A stretch of DNA of 64,000 nucleotides from an uncultured Flavobacteriaceae bacterium (GCA_947502495.1 CANNAC010000008.1:1-64000); one strand, 5' to 3'; numbered from the stretch's first letter, positions 43,210 through 52,857 are shown. Notes: generated by a model from the letters alone, not told the origin. Numbers and translations are program-made.

Positions 43210-45303
43210 TTAGCTTGCTAATTGTTTTTCATTCTCTCTAAACACGCGAACCGCTCCTAAGAAATCCGTAGCGTTTTCTATATATTTTTTAGCAAATGCT
43301 TCGGTTGGTGCATTGTTTTTTATCTGATAAATTAATTCGGAAAAAGAAACCCCTAAATTAATTTTATTGTTTTCTACAAATTCGGCATGAAACGTATTAA
43401 TAATTCCAGCTTGTGTATTGACTGAAATATTTTCGGAAAGTAGAATTGCTTTTGCCGAATTCACCATCGAGCTATATGCAAAATAGATTGCATTAGAATA
43501 CACTTTGTTACCAAAAGCTTCTTTTGCAGTTTCTATTTTTTCTTCACTCTCTAAAAATAGCGTTGCTATTAAATCGATAACTACTCCTGCACATTCTCCA
43601 ATTCCGATTGCTTTTACATAGGCTTCATTGGTTCCCCAATCGATAAAATCTTCTTGTGTTAAATTGGTAGCATCCGAAAGATCTTTCAGCATTTCATAAA
43701 AATACTTTTCACCTTGTTGCAAATAATAATCCACAAATAGTTTTCCGTTTCCGTTCGCTTCAAAATCGTTTAAAATTCTGCGTAAAGCCTCTGGCCCTCT
43801 TCTACTTGGCATTTTCACTACTTTATCTGCAAAAATACCTTTTCCGTTCCCTCTATTTCCTCCACCTAAAAGCACTTGTACTGCTGGAGCAACTAATTTA
43901 TCTGGCGTACGAATTGACATTCCTTGAAAACCAATATTCGCGGCATTATGTTGTCCGCAAGCATTCATACAACCACTAATTTTAATGACTAAATCTTCAT
44001 TTTTTAAGTATTGTGGATACTCTGCTTTTATAACACGTTCTAGTTCATCTGCAATCCCGGTACTACTTGCAATCCCTAAATTGCAAGTATCTGTACCCGG
44101 ACATGCAGTAATATCTACCGCTTTATTATAACCAGCTTCTACAAAACCTAGCTTGGCTAATTCTTGATAGAAAAATGGTAATAAGTCTGCTTTTACAAAC
44201 GGAATTAATATGTTTTGACGTAAGCTTAATCGTAACTCTCCTGCTGCATACTTCGCTGTTAAATCTGCTAACAATCTTGCCTTGTCTGTATAAAAATCTC
44301 CTAAAAGGACTTTAATCCCAATAGCGAAATATCCTTCTTGCTTTTGTGGAATGACGTTTGTTTCCTTCCAAAGATTATACGCTTCTTCGTCCTTAATTTC
44401 TATTTTTGGAGCTTCTATGGAAACTGGAGTAGAAACCGGATATGCATCTGCATCTATTGCTACCGTTTTATATTCAATAGCACCTTGCTCTTCTTCCACA
44501 AGTCTTTTAAATTCGGCTAAGCCAATATCTTTAATTAAGAATTTCATTCTTGCTTTGGCACGACTTTTACGTTCACCATAACGATCAAAAACTCTTAAAA
44601 CACCTTCCATTACTGGAATAATTCTATCGGATTCTAAAAAGTCATAAAACAAATCTGCATGTCTTGGCTGTGAACCTAATCCGCCACCAAGCATTACTTT
44701 AAAACCTCTAACACCATTTTGTATTTTGGCAATAAAACCTAAATCGTGCATGTACGATAATCCGGTATCCGCATCGGAAGCAGAAAAAGAAACCTTGAAT
44801 TTCCTTCCCATTTCCTGACAAATAGGATTACGTAAAAAGAACTTAAAAATAGCATCTGCATACGGCGAAACATCAAAAGGTTCGTCCACATCTATTCCTG
44901 CAGTTTCACTTGCGGTTACATTTCTAACCGTATTACCACAAGCTTCACGAAGGGTCACATCATCTCTTTCTAATTCTGCCCAAAGTTGCGGCGTACGATC
45001 TAAATCTACATAATGAATTTGAATATCTTGACGCGTAGTAATGTGTAATCTTCCACGAGAATATTCATCAGAAACATCTGAAATGCGGTGTAATTGATTA
45101 CTTAAAACTTTACCATAAGGCAGTTTAATTCGAATCATTTGTACACCTTCTTGACGTTGTCCGTAAACACCTCTTGCCAAACGAAGACTTCTAAATTTTT
45201 CTTCGTCTACTTTTCCTGCTTTAAAGAGTTCAATTTTATTGGCTAAATCAATAATATCTTGTTCTACTACTGGATTTTCTATTTCGGTTCTAAAACTTTG
45301 CAT
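43210..45303 (-). CDS. siroheme sulfite/nitrite reductase fused to a HEPN-like C-terminal domain
   Basis: A 697-residue hemoprotein reducing sulfite to sulfide. The siroheme/4Fe-4S ligands are C401, C407, C445 and C449 (TACPGTDTCN and SGCMNACGQHN); two repeats of the nitrite/sulfite reductase fold precede them. Residues about 555-690 are not part of the reductase; they are all-alpha and resemble HEPN (AIYFAYSSMVNSAKAILL). Electron supply is most likely the ferredoxin-NADP reductase four genes on. Sulfite rather than nitrite is inferred from the cysH neighbour. Confidence 0.88.
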   Translation of the reverse strand: MQSFRTEIENPVVEQDIIDLANKIELFKAGKVDEEKFRSLRLARGVYGQRQEGVQMIRIKLPYGKVLSNQLHRISDVSDEYSRGRLHITTRQDIQIHYVDLDRTPQLWAELERDDVTLREACGNTVRNVTASETAGIDVDEPFDVSPYADAIFKFFLRNPICQEMGRKFKVSFSASDADTGLSYMHDLGFIAKIQNGVRGFKVMLGGGLGSQPRHADLFYDFLESDRIIPVMEGVLRVFDRYGERKSRAKARMKFLIKDIGLAEFKRLVEEEQGAIEYKTVAIDADAYPVSTPVSIEAPKIEIKDEEAYNLWKETNVIPQKQEGYFAIGIKVLLGDFYTDKARLLADLTAKYAAGELRLSLRQNILIPFVKADLLPFFYQELAKLGFVEAGYNKAVDITACPGTDTCNLGIASSTGIADELERVIKAEYPQYLKNEDLVIKISGCMNACGQHNAANIGFQGMSIRTPDKLVAPAVQVLLGGGNRGNGKGIFADKVVKMPSRRGPEALRRILNDFEANGNGKLFVDYYLQQGEKYFYEMLKDLSDATNLTQEDFIDWGTNEAYVKAIGIGECAGVVIDLIATLFLESEEKIETAKEAFGNKVYSNAIYFAYSSMVNSAKAILLSENISVNTQAGIINTFHAEFVENNKINLGVSFSELIYQIKNNAPTEAFAKKYIENATDFLGAVRVFRENEKQLAS

Positions 45304-45315
45304 ACTGTTTCAACG

Positions 45316-45936
45316 TTATTGCAAGTGTATACCACACTCTCTATTCTCTAATGCTTTTATTGGATCAAAATACCCATGATTTTTAGGTAATTTGTGGACT
45401 TCTAAATAATTATCTAAATCATAATCTGTCCAATAATAAAATGGGCTAATTTTTAAAATGCCATCTTTACTATAACTTAATATGTCTTTCTTGTCTCGTA
45501 ATTCGGTTTGACGCACTCTAATATTTGTAAACCACAAATCTGGTTGATGCTCTTGTAATGCTCTTCGGAAAGGTTCTAATTTTACAACTTCAGAAAACTC
45601 CGCATGATTATCATCTTCTATTGTTGGCAAACCTATTGTTGCATCTATCTCTGCTTTTGTTTTTAAGGATTGGTATTTATTGATTTTCAAATCAAAATCC
45701 TCAATAAGAGTAGCTGCATGTTCATAGGTTGCTGGTTCATTATATAAGGTATCACACCAAATCACCTTTATGTCTTTATCATGCTTAGACATGGTACTTA
45801 GCAATATCGCAGAGTATTTTCCAAAACTTGTAGTTACTATTCTGTTGTTGGATAGCGTTAAAGCCCATTGGATAATTTCATCTGGGGTTTTCTTTTTTAA
45901 CTCTTTGTTTAGTAAATCAATATCTAATTTTATCAT
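45316..45936 (-). CDS. cysH: phosphoadenylyl-sulfate (or adenylyl-sulfate) reductase
   Basis: A 206-residue thioredoxin-dependent reductase. The catalytic cysteine is in the C-terminal ECGIHLQ; the PAPS-fold SFGKYSAI block is present. The CC/CxxC pairs that hold the iron-sulfur cluster of APS reductases are missing, so a PAPS-type enzyme is indicated. MIKLDIDLLN at 45936 is preferred over the ATG at 45990, because the longer start would run through the CCCTA/TAGGG operator-like site. No ATP sulfurylase or APS kinase gene lies nearby. Confidence 0.88.
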   Translation of the reverse strand: MIKLDIDLLNKELKKKTPDEIIQWALTLSNNRIVTTSFGKYSAILLSTMSKHDKDIKVIWCDTLYNEPATYEHAATLIEDFDLKINKYQSLKTKAEIDATIGLPTIEDDNHAEFSEVVKLEPFRRALQEHQPDLWFTNIRVRQTELRDKKDILSYSKDGILKISPFYYWTDYDLDNYLEVHKLPKNHGYFDPIKALENRECGIHLQ

Positions 45937-45960
45937 TCTATCTTTTTTTAATTCTATAAA

Positions 45961-45979
45961 CCCTATCGACTTACTAGGG
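45961..45979. promoter_or_regulatory. candidate Rrf2 operator upstream of cysH
   Basis: CCCTATCGACTTACTAGGG, an imperfect dyad (CCCTA ... TAGGG) 25 bases before the cysH start and just after the Rrf2 regulator gene. By analogy with CymR-type regulators of cysteine genes it may be the operator of the neighbouring Rrf2 protein; this is inference. Confidence 0.5.
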
Positions 45980-46059
45980 TAATAAGGCAAATATATTATT
46001 TTATTCTACTTTAAGTACTAATTAATTCATAAAAACTTAGGGTTATTTTTATTAATCTG

Positions 46060-46470
46060 TTAACGAGTTAAATCTGCAAGCGAGGTATTTCGAAAAATAT
46101 CTAAGGTATTATCTCTCACTTTAATCATTAACAAATGCACAGCACAAGAGGCTTCATCTGGGCAATCGGAACATTTCTCATAGAAGTTTAAACTTACACA
46201 TGGAACCATTGCAATAGGACCTTCTAAAATTCGCATGACATCTACCATTTGAATTTCATTTGGTGTTTTTAAAAGATAATAACCACCACCTTTTCCTTTT
46301 TTAGATCCTAGAAAACCGTTTTTTCGTAAGCTTAATAGTATACTTTCTAGAAATTTCCTGGAAATGTTTTCACTTTTAGAAATCATTTCAATAGCTACAG
46401 GCGCATTACCTTCTTGTCTCGCCAGAAAGGTAAGCGCTTTAATTCCGTATTTTGTTTTCTTTGAAAGCAT
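46060..46470 (-). CDS. Rrf2-family transcriptional regulator
   Basis: A 136-residue winged helix-turn-helix protein (KTKYGIKALTFLA; ISRKFLESILLSLRKNGFL; GKGGGYYLLKTP). Four cysteines in the C-terminal region (PCVSLNFYEKCSDC and ASCAVH) could hold an iron-sulfur cluster as in IscR, although CymR-like members lack one. It lies between the transsulfuration genes and the sulfite reduction genes, so it probably controls the sulfur operon. Its likely site is at 45961-45979. Confidence 0.85.
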   Translation of the reverse strand: MLSKKTKYGIKALTFLARQEGNAPVAIEMISKSENISRKFLESILLSLRKNGFLGSKKGKGGGYYLLKTPNEIQMVDVMRILEGPIAMVPCVSLNFYEKCSDCPDEASCAVHLLMIKVRDNTLDIFRNTSLADLTR

Positions 46471-46495
46471 CTTACAAAGGTACTTCTTTTAAAGA

Positions 46496-47659
46496 TTAAT
46501 CTAAAGCCTGTTTTAAATCGTTAATAATATCTTCTACATTTTCTAAACCAACCGAAACACGAACCAATCCATCGGTGATACCAACTTCTAACCTATCCGC
46601 TTCATTTAACTTACTGTGTGTTGTGGACGCTGGATGTGTTACAATAGTTCTTGTATCTCCTAAATTTGCGGAAAGCGAAGCCATTTTAATTCTATTTAAA
46701 AAATCTCTTCCTGCTTCTATTCCTCCTTTCACTTCAAAAGCGACAATATTCCCTCCTTTTCTCATTTGCTTTTTAGCAATTTCATACTGTGGATGCGACT
46801 TTAAAAAAGGATATTTCACCAAGTTCACATTGATATGCAATTCTAAAAACAGTGCCACTTTTTCGGCATTTTCGCAATGTCTATCTACTCGAACAGCAAG
46901 TGTTTCTAAACTTTTAGATAATACCCAAGCATTAAATGGAGATAATGCAGGACCTGTATTTCTAGAAAACAAATAAATTTCTCGGATTAGCTCTTTACTA
47001 CCAACCGTGACACCTCCTAAAACGCGACCTTGACCATCAATTAATTTTGTTGCCGAATGAATTACTAAATCTGCACCAAATAAAATTGGATTTTGTAAAT
47101 AAGGTGTTGCAAAACAATTATCTATAACTAGTAATATATTATGCTTTTTAGCAATATTTCCCAGACGTTCTAAATCGATAATATCTACTGCTGGATTTGT
47201 CGGACTTTCCGCATATAGAATTTTCGTGCTAGGCTGAATTAAATCCTCAATAGCATCCAAATCATTTACATCAAAATAACTTGTGGTGATATTCCATTTT
47301 GGTAAAAACTTGGTAAACAAACCGTGTGTAGAACCAAAAATACTTCGAGCAGAAACAATATGATCTCCTGCATTTAGTAAAGCGGCAAATGTGGAAAAAA
47401 TAGCAGACATACCAGTTGCAAAGGCATAACCAGCTTCAGCACCTTCCATTTCACATATTTTATCTACAAATTCGGAAGTATTCGGATTTGTAAATCTGCT
47501 ATAGATATTTCTATCTTTTTCTTCGGTAAACGAAGCTCTCATGTCTTCGGCATCTTCAAAAACAAAACTAGAGGTAAGATACATTGGCGTAGAATGCTCT
47601 AAAAACGGAGAACGCTCCATTTGTGTTCTAATTGCTTCGGTTTCAAAATGCTTGCTCAT
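46496..47659 (-). CDS. Cys/Met metabolism PLP enzyme, MetZ-like
   Basis: A 387-residue gamma-family PLP enzyme. The PLP lysine is K205 in VIHSATKLIDGQGRVLGG. It is closest in style to O-succinylhomoserine sulfhydrylase (MetZ), but cystathionine gamma-synthase/lyase cannot be excluded. It is 24 bases downstream of the metX-thrA gene. Together with metY upstream there are two enzymes that could make homocysteine from activated homoserine. Confidence 0.83.
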   Translation of the reverse strand: MSKHFETEAIRTQMERSPFLEHSTPMYLTSSFVFEDAEDMRASFTEEKDRNIYSRFTNPNTSEFVDKICEMEGAEAGYAFATGMSAIFSTFAALLNAGDHIVSARSIFGSTHGLFTKFLPKWNITTSYFDVNDLDAIEDLIQPSTKILYAESPTNPAVDIIDLERLGNIAKKHNILLVIDNCFATPYLQNPILFGADLVIHSATKLIDGQGRVLGGVTVGSKELIREIYLFSRNTGPALSPFNAWVLSKSLETLAVRVDRHCENAEKVALFLELHINVNLVKYPFLKSHPQYEIAKKQMRKGGNIVAFEVKGGIEAGRDFLNRIKMASLSANLGDTRTIVTHPASTTHSKLNEADRLEVGITDGLVRVSVGLENVEDIINDLKQALD

Positions 47660-47683
47660 ACCAATTTATGTTGTTAAATACTA

Positions 47684-50600
47684 TTAATTATTATTTTCTA
47701 TTAGTCTCAAAATATCACCAAAAACACCTCTTGCCGTTACTTGCGCTCCTGCTCCTGCTCCTTGAATGACTAATGGTTGCTCTCCGTAAGATTCTGTATA
47801 AATTTCAAAAATAGAATCCGATCCTTTTAAAGCTCCTAATGGAGAACTTTTAGGAACAGAAACTAATTTCACTTCTAATTTCGCACCGTTTTCATCTTCT
47901 AAATTCCCGGATAAATCTCCAATATATCGCAATACATGTTCTTTTTCCTGGCTATTTTTCAACGTCGAATAGGTTTCATCCATTTGATCTAAAGCATTCA
48001 AAAACGAAAATACATTTACGCTTTGTAGCGCTTCCGGAATTAAATTCTGAATCACAACATCTTCAATTTCATTATTTAAATCTAACTCTCTAGCCAAAAT
48101 AAGTAGTTTTCTAGCAACATCATTTCCGCAAAGATCTTCTCTTGGATCTGGTTCCGTAAAGCCTTTATCTATTGCATCTTTTAATACTTCGGAAAACAAT
48201 CGATCTTCCACAGAAAAGGTATTAAACAAATAACTTAACGACCCTGAAAATACACCACGAATACGCGTAATATTTTCACCGGAAAGATGCAACAACTTGA
48301 TGGTGTCGATTAGCGGCAAACCTGCTCCGACATTAGTTTCGTATAAATATTTCTTCTGATTTTTATCTAAATTCGATCGTAGCTCTTTATAAAACTTCAA
48401 ACCTATTGTATTTGCAATTTTATTAGAGGACACCAAATCAAAACCATGAGAAACTAAAGTATTGTAGCTATCTACAAAGGTTTTGCTTGCCGTATTATCT
48501 ATAGCTATTAAATTTTCTAAATGGTGTTTATCTGCAAAATCTAAAATACTCTGAATCGAATATGCTTCACCGTTTTGTGCTATTTCTTCTTTCCAGCTTT
48601 CGGTGACACCATTTTTAGATAACAGTATTTTTTTCGAATTAGAAATGGCAAAAATATTCAATTTTACACCTTTGCGTTTTTCAATTTCTTTTGCTGAAGA
48701 TATTATTTGATTAATCAAAGCGCCACCAACTAAACCATGACCAAAAATGGCTAGATTTACTTTTTTTGAACTGTTGAACACCTCTCCATGAATCACATTT
48801 GCTGCTTTTAACAACTGCTCTTTTTTAACTACCAAGCTTACATTTTTACCCGTAAAAGTATTATTAAAAAGCAATGGTGTAATTTGGTTTTTTATAAGTG
48901 CATTAAATGGTTTATGAAAAGCACTTAGTTCAATTCCGATAATAGAAATAACCGAAACATCATCTACAACATCAATCTTGTTTACGTCTTGTGAATAAAA
49001 ATCATTTTCAAACTCGCGCTCTAAAGCAATAACGGCTTGTGTAGCTTTATCTGCATCAATAATTAATCCTATTCCTCTTTCGGAGGAACCTTGAGAAATA
49101 ATACTAACACTAATATCATGCGCACTTAATGCCTTGAAAATTCTAGCATCCACACCAACTTTACCTAACAAACCTCGACCTTCCAAATTGATTAAAGCCA
49201 CATTATCTAAAACGGATAAAGAAGTAGCTTCTGTGCTATCTTTTTTGGCAGTTATTAAAGTACCTTCATCTTCTGGATTGAATGTATTTAAAATACGAAG
49301 GTTTATATTTTTCTCTAATAATGGAATTATGGTTTTTGCATGTAAAATAGTCGCGCCAAAATTTGCTAACTCATTCGCCTCGGCAAAAGAAAGCTCTTTA
49401 ATCTTTTTTGCGTCTGGAACCAAATCTGGATTAGCGGTATAAATTCCGTTGACATGCGTATAATTCTGAAGCTCATCTGCATCTAAATAGTTAGCCAATA
49501 ATGCCGCCGAATAATTACTCCCATTTCTTCCTAAAGTAGTGGTTTCATTTTTAAGATTAGAACCAATAAATCCAGTTACCACATTTACCGTTGTACCATT
49601 AAATTGTTTAAAATGCGCCAAAACATTTTTTTTTGTAACATTATGAATTGGTTGCGAGTTACTAAAATTACTATCTGTTTTAATTAGTTTTCTAGCATCT
49701 GTTGCATTGGCATTTACATTTTGCTCCTTTAGTAATTCTGTAATTAATTTAGCGGATAAAATTTCGCCATAAGCCAAAACTTGGTTTTCAATTTTCTCAC
49801 TATAATCTCCCAATAGAGATACACCTTCAAAAATAGTTTCTAGCGTTTTAAATTCTTCGGAAAAATCAATCGTTTTTAAAGGCGTTTTTTGGTATTCCTG
49901 AAATGCTAAAAACGCTTCTTTATAAGATTCTTTTTTGGATGCTTTTTTCAGAATCGCCTCCAACTCGTTAGTCGCATTATCTCTCGCGGAAACCACAACA
50001 GTAATACGTTCTTGATTTTCTACTTTATTTTTTATGATAGAAATAGCGTTATGTAAACCTTCGTCATTTGCTAAAGATTTACCGCCAAACTTTAATATTT
50101 TCATTTTATTATTTTTGGAATTCGGTCTAAAAATGCTTTCAATTATTTTTTCTAATTGGCCGAATTCTATTAAAAAAGCATCGTGTCCATGATCGGAATT
50201 AATCTCATTATACGTCACATTTGGATGTAATAAGGCTAATTGTTTTTGCGTTTCTCGGTTTTCTTCAGCAGTAAAAAACAAATCCGAATCTACGCCGACA
50301 ATGGTAATATTTGCATTAATGTTTTTTAAAACAGCATCATAATCATCTCTGCCTTTTGTGACATCTATACTTCGCAATAACTGGTTCATTAATTTATATG
50401 CAGACAACTGAAAACGCTCCTGTAATTTTTTACCATGATGCAGTAACCAGCTTTCCACATTAAAAATTTCTAACTCCGTATTTCTACTCCTTTTAAAACG
50501 TTCTTTAAAAGATTTTGGCGTTCTATAACAAAGCATAGCATGCATTCTCGCATCATGCACCGGATTACTAGAGTTGACAAGAAACTGCTCTTGTATTTGA

Positions 50601-51082
50601 CAATTCGCAATCAGCCAATCTGTAGATTTCCAATCGGTTGCTACAGCAATTAAATGAGTTGCTAAATTTGGAGACAATACCGCCATTTCCCAAGCAATTC
50701 CTCCACCCAAAGAACCTCCAATCATTGCAAAAACAGAGGATATATCCAATTTTTCTAATCCTAATAAAAACAGTTTTGCGATATCTCTCGCTACAAAATC
50801 TTTGTAGTTTGTAATAACAAAACCATCGTAACCATTCCCAGGAATATTAAATGCTAAAACGGTATATACATTGGTGTCAATTACTTTATTCGGGCCAATG
50901 ACATCACTCCACCAACCATCTTTTCCAGATACATTACTATTTCCTGTAAGCGCATGATTTACCAATACAACTGGCGCCTCGTGCAATGGTTTCCCGAAGA
51001 CTTGATAGGATAATTCTATGTCTTGAGATACACCAGAAGCAAGTTCGAAATCAGAAATTTTTATGTAATGCAATGCTGCCAT
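47684..51082 (-). CDS. thrA: homoserine acetyltransferase / aspartokinase / homoserine dehydrogenase fusion
   Basis: A 1,132-residue trifunctional protein. Residues 1-320 are an alpha/beta hydrolase of the MetX family (ALTGNSNVSGKDGWW; nucleophile serine in GGSLGGGIAWEMA; DSDLFF and DHGHDAF near 270-310). Residue M327 opens an intact aspartokinase-homoserine dehydrogenase (MKILKFGGKSLAN; ACT region about 640-780; NAD(P) motif FGHGLVGGAL; DPREDLCGNDVARK). It covers the path from aspartate to O-acetylhomoserine. The start MAALHYIKIS at 51082 is preferred to the ATG at 51133. Confidence 0.9.
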   Translation of the reverse strand: MAALHYIKISDFELASGVSQDIELSYQVFGKPLHEAPVVLVNHALTGNSNVSGKDGWWSDVIGPNKVIDTNVYTVLAFNIPGNGYDGFVITNYKDFVARDIAKLFLLGLEKLDISSVFAMIGGSLGGGIAWEMAVLSPNLATHLIAVATDWKSTDWLIANCQIQEQFLVNSSNPVHDARMHAMLCYRTPKSFKERFKRSRNTELEIFNVESWLLHHGKKLQERFQLSAYKLMNQLLRSIDVTKGRDDYDAVLKNINANITIVGVDSDLFFTAEENRETQKQLALLHPNVTYNEINSDHGHDAFLIEFGQLEKIIESIFRPNSKNNKMKILKFGGKSLANDEGLHNAISIIKNKVENQERITVVVSARDNATNELEAILKKASKKESYKEAFLAFQEYQKTPLKTIDFSEEFKTLETIFEGVSLLGDYSEKIENQVLAYGEILSAKLITELLKEQNVNANATDARKLIKTDSNFSNSQPIHNVTKKNVLAHFKQFNGTTVNVVTGFIGSNLKNETTTLGRNGSNYSAALLANYLDADELQNYTHVNGIYTANPDLVPDAKKIKELSFAEANELANFGATILHAKTIIPLLEKNINLRILNTFNPEDEGTLITAKKDSTEATSLSVLDNVALINLEGRGLLGKVGVDARIFKALSAHDISVSIISQGSSERGIGLIIDADKATQAVIALEREFENDFYSQDVNKIDVVDDVSVISIIGIELSAFHKPFNALIKNQITPLLFNNTFTGKNVSLVVKKEQLLKAANVIHGEVFNSSKKVNLAIFGHGLVGGALINQIISSAKEIEKRKGVKLNIFAISNSKKILLSKNGVTESWKEEIAQNGEAYSIQSILDFADKHHLENLIAIDNTASKTFVDSYNTLVSHGFDLVSSNKIANTIGLKFYKELRSNLDKNQKKYLYETNVGAGLPLIDTIKLLHLSGENITRIRGVFSGSLSYLFNTFSVEDRLFSEVLKDAIDKGFTEPDPREDLCGNDVARKLLILARELDLNNEIEDVVIQNLIPEALQSVNVFSFLNALDQMDETYSTLKNSQEKEHVLRYIGDLSGNLEDENGAKLEVKLVSVPKSSPLGALKGSDSIFEIYTESYGEQPLVIQGAGAGAQVTARGVFGDILRLIENNN

Positions 51083-51160
51083 TATTACGTTTGGAATAGG
51101 AATACATGCCACGTGATAATTTGGACGTAGCATGTATTTATGAACACTAATTAATTTGTA

Positions 51161-52453
51161 TTAGGCTAGAACTGTTTTCTTTAAAACTTGAAAAGCTTCT
51201 TTTAAATCCGCTTTTAAATCTTCAATATTTTCAATTCCAACAGACAAACGAATTAAATCTTTTGTAACTCCTGAAGCTGCTTGCGCCTGCTCATCTAATT
51301 GTTGGTGCGTAGTACTTGCTGGATGAATAATTAAAGATTTGGTATCTCCAATATTCGCTAGCAAAGAGAAAAGCTTTGTAGTATCTGCTATTTTTTTAGC
51401 AGACTCATAACCACCATCTACTCCAAAAGTCACGACACCACTTTGTCCGTTTGGCAAGTATTTTCTAGCCAAATCTCTATACTTACTAGTTTCCAACCCT
51501 GGATAATTTACCCAATTCACTTCTGGTTGTTCCTGTAACCATTTTGCTAATTCGAGTGCATTTTGACTATGCTTTTTAATACGTAATTCTAAAGTCTCTA
51601 AACCTTGAATAATTTGAAAAGCATTAAAAGGACTCAATGCTGCACCATAATCTCTTAATCCTTCAATTCTAACTTTAGCAATAAAGGCAGCTGCTCCAAT
51701 AGTTTCGCTATAGACTAAACCATGATAACCTGCAGAAGGCTCTGTGAATTCCGGGAATTTCCCGTTGGTCCAATCGAAAGTTCCTGCATCAATAATGATT
51801 CCTCCAAGGGAAGTCCCGTTACCAGTGATATATTTTGTTAAGGAATGGATTACAATGTTTGCTCCGTATTCAATTGGATTTAACAAGTAAGGTGTTGCGA
51901 CTGTATTATCTACAATCAGAGGCACTTTACTACTTTTGGATTCTTTAGAAATAGCTTCTAGATCTAAAACATCTAACTTTGGATTCCCTAAAGATTCCAC
52001 AAAAAAGGCTCTTGTATTCTCTTGGGTTGCTTTTTTAAAATTTTCTGCGTCTGAAGGATCTACAAAAGTAGTGGTAATACCATGTCTTGGTAGCGTAACG
52101 CTTAACAAATTGTAAGTTCCTCCATACAAACTGCTAGAGGCCACAATATGATCTCCCGCTTTTAAAAGGGTTAGTAAAGCTGTAGAAATAGCTGCAGTTC
52201 CAGAAGCGGTTGCTACGGCTGCAATTCCGCCTTCTAAGGCAGCCAATCGTTGTTCTAAAATGTCGTTTGTCGGATTATTTAATCGGGTATAAATAAATCC
52301 TGGAACCGAAAGATTAAATCTTCCTGCTGCATCATCCGAATCGTTAAAAACATAAGAGGATGTTTGGTAAATAGGAACTGCTCTGGTTCCTGCTGTTTGA
52401 CTAACGTCGTGTCCTGCGTGCAACGCTTTGGTTGCAAATTTTTGTGTACTCAT
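51161..52453 (-). CDS. metY: O-acetylhomoserine sulfhydrylase
   Basis: A 430-residue gamma-family PLP enzyme that joins sulfide to O-acetylhomoserine. The PLP lysine is K207 in VIHSLTKYITGNGTSLGG; length 430 is typical of MetY rather than MetB/MetZ (about 385). It is the first gene after a SAM-I riboswitch and heads the sulfur operon. Its acceptor is supplied by the MetX domain of the next gene. Confidence 0.92.
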   Translation of the reverse strand: MSTQKFATKALHAGHDVSQTAGTRAVPIYQTSSYVFNDSDDAAGRFNLSVPGFIYTRLNNPTNDILEQRLAALEGGIAAVATASGTAAISTALLTLLKAGDHIVASSSLYGGTYNLLSVTLPRHGITTTFVDPSDAENFKKATQENTRAFFVESLGNPKLDVLDLEAISKESKSSKVPLIVDNTVATPYLLNPIEYGANIVIHSLTKYITGNGTSLGGIIIDAGTFDWTNGKFPEFTEPSAGYHGLVYSETIGAAAFIAKVRIEGLRDYGAALSPFNAFQIIQGLETLELRIKKHSQNALELAKWLQEQPEVNWVNYPGLETSKYRDLARKYLPNGQSGVVTFGVDGGYESAKKIADTTKLFSLLANIGDTKSLIIHPASTTHQQLDEQAQAASGVTKDLIRLSVGIENIEDLKADLKEAFQVLKKTVLA

Positions 52454-52532
52454 TTTTCTAAGTTTTTGAGTTAATAAATGATTAAAACAAAAGCCAATAA
52501 GCCTCGTAAGAAGCGTACTTAATAGAAAAATG

Positions 52533-52568
52533 TTAAAAAGAAAATACTAATTACAGATGAGTAATTAG
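52533..52568 (-). terminator. SAM-riboswitch terminator before metY
   Basis: CTAATTAC / GTAATTAG with a 6-base loop (52547-52568), followed in the transcript by TATTTTCTTTTT. It starts 6 bases after the P1 helix of the aptamer, the position of an S-box expression platform. Confidence 0.65.
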
Positions 52569-52574
52569 ATTTGA

Positions 52575-52693
52575 GTTATCTATCCAATATTTCGATTAAT
52601 GAATCGAACATTAAGTAGAATTTAGCACCTTCATAGTAAATCTAAGGGTTGCTAAGGCTTCAGCGAGTCTATCTCTCCACCTTTCTTGATAAC
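52575..52693 (-). ncRNA. SAM-I riboswitch of metY / sulfur operon
   Basis: The aptamer reads GTTATCAAGAAAGGTGGAGA, then GATAGACTCGCTGAAGCC, TTAGCAACC, AAGGTGCTAAATTC, P4 TTAATG / CATTAA, and ends GATAAC. P1 pairs GTTATC (opposite strand 52688-52693) with GATAAC (52575-52580). All core S-box elements are present. It should shut off metY, metX-thrA and followers when SAM is high. Confidence 0.94.
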
Positions 52694-52707
52694 ATTTCGG
52701 AAATTTT

Positions 52708-52857
52708 TTAATACAAATTTTTCGTTACTTCTATATTTTTAAATCCGCATTTACAAAAGTAAACTGTGGTATTAAAAATATTTTGTGTCTCCAACTTTGA
52801 AATTAAAAACTTTTCCTTTTCAGTAAGTGTTTGAACTTTGTGAGCACAAATATTGCA
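52708..52857 (-). pseudogene. zinc-ribbon-like small frame without a start codon
   Basis: A 49-codon open frame reading CNICAHKVQTLTEKEKF first and containing VYFCKCGFK later, giving CxxC ... CxC zinc-ribbon-like pairs. It is preceded by an in-frame TGA, and before that the frame continues KNLDIKLL with no ATG, GTG or TTG in a credible position. It lies between the 515-residue gene and the metY riboswitch. It may be a decayed gene, a frame with a recoded TGA, or chance. Confidence 0.3.
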
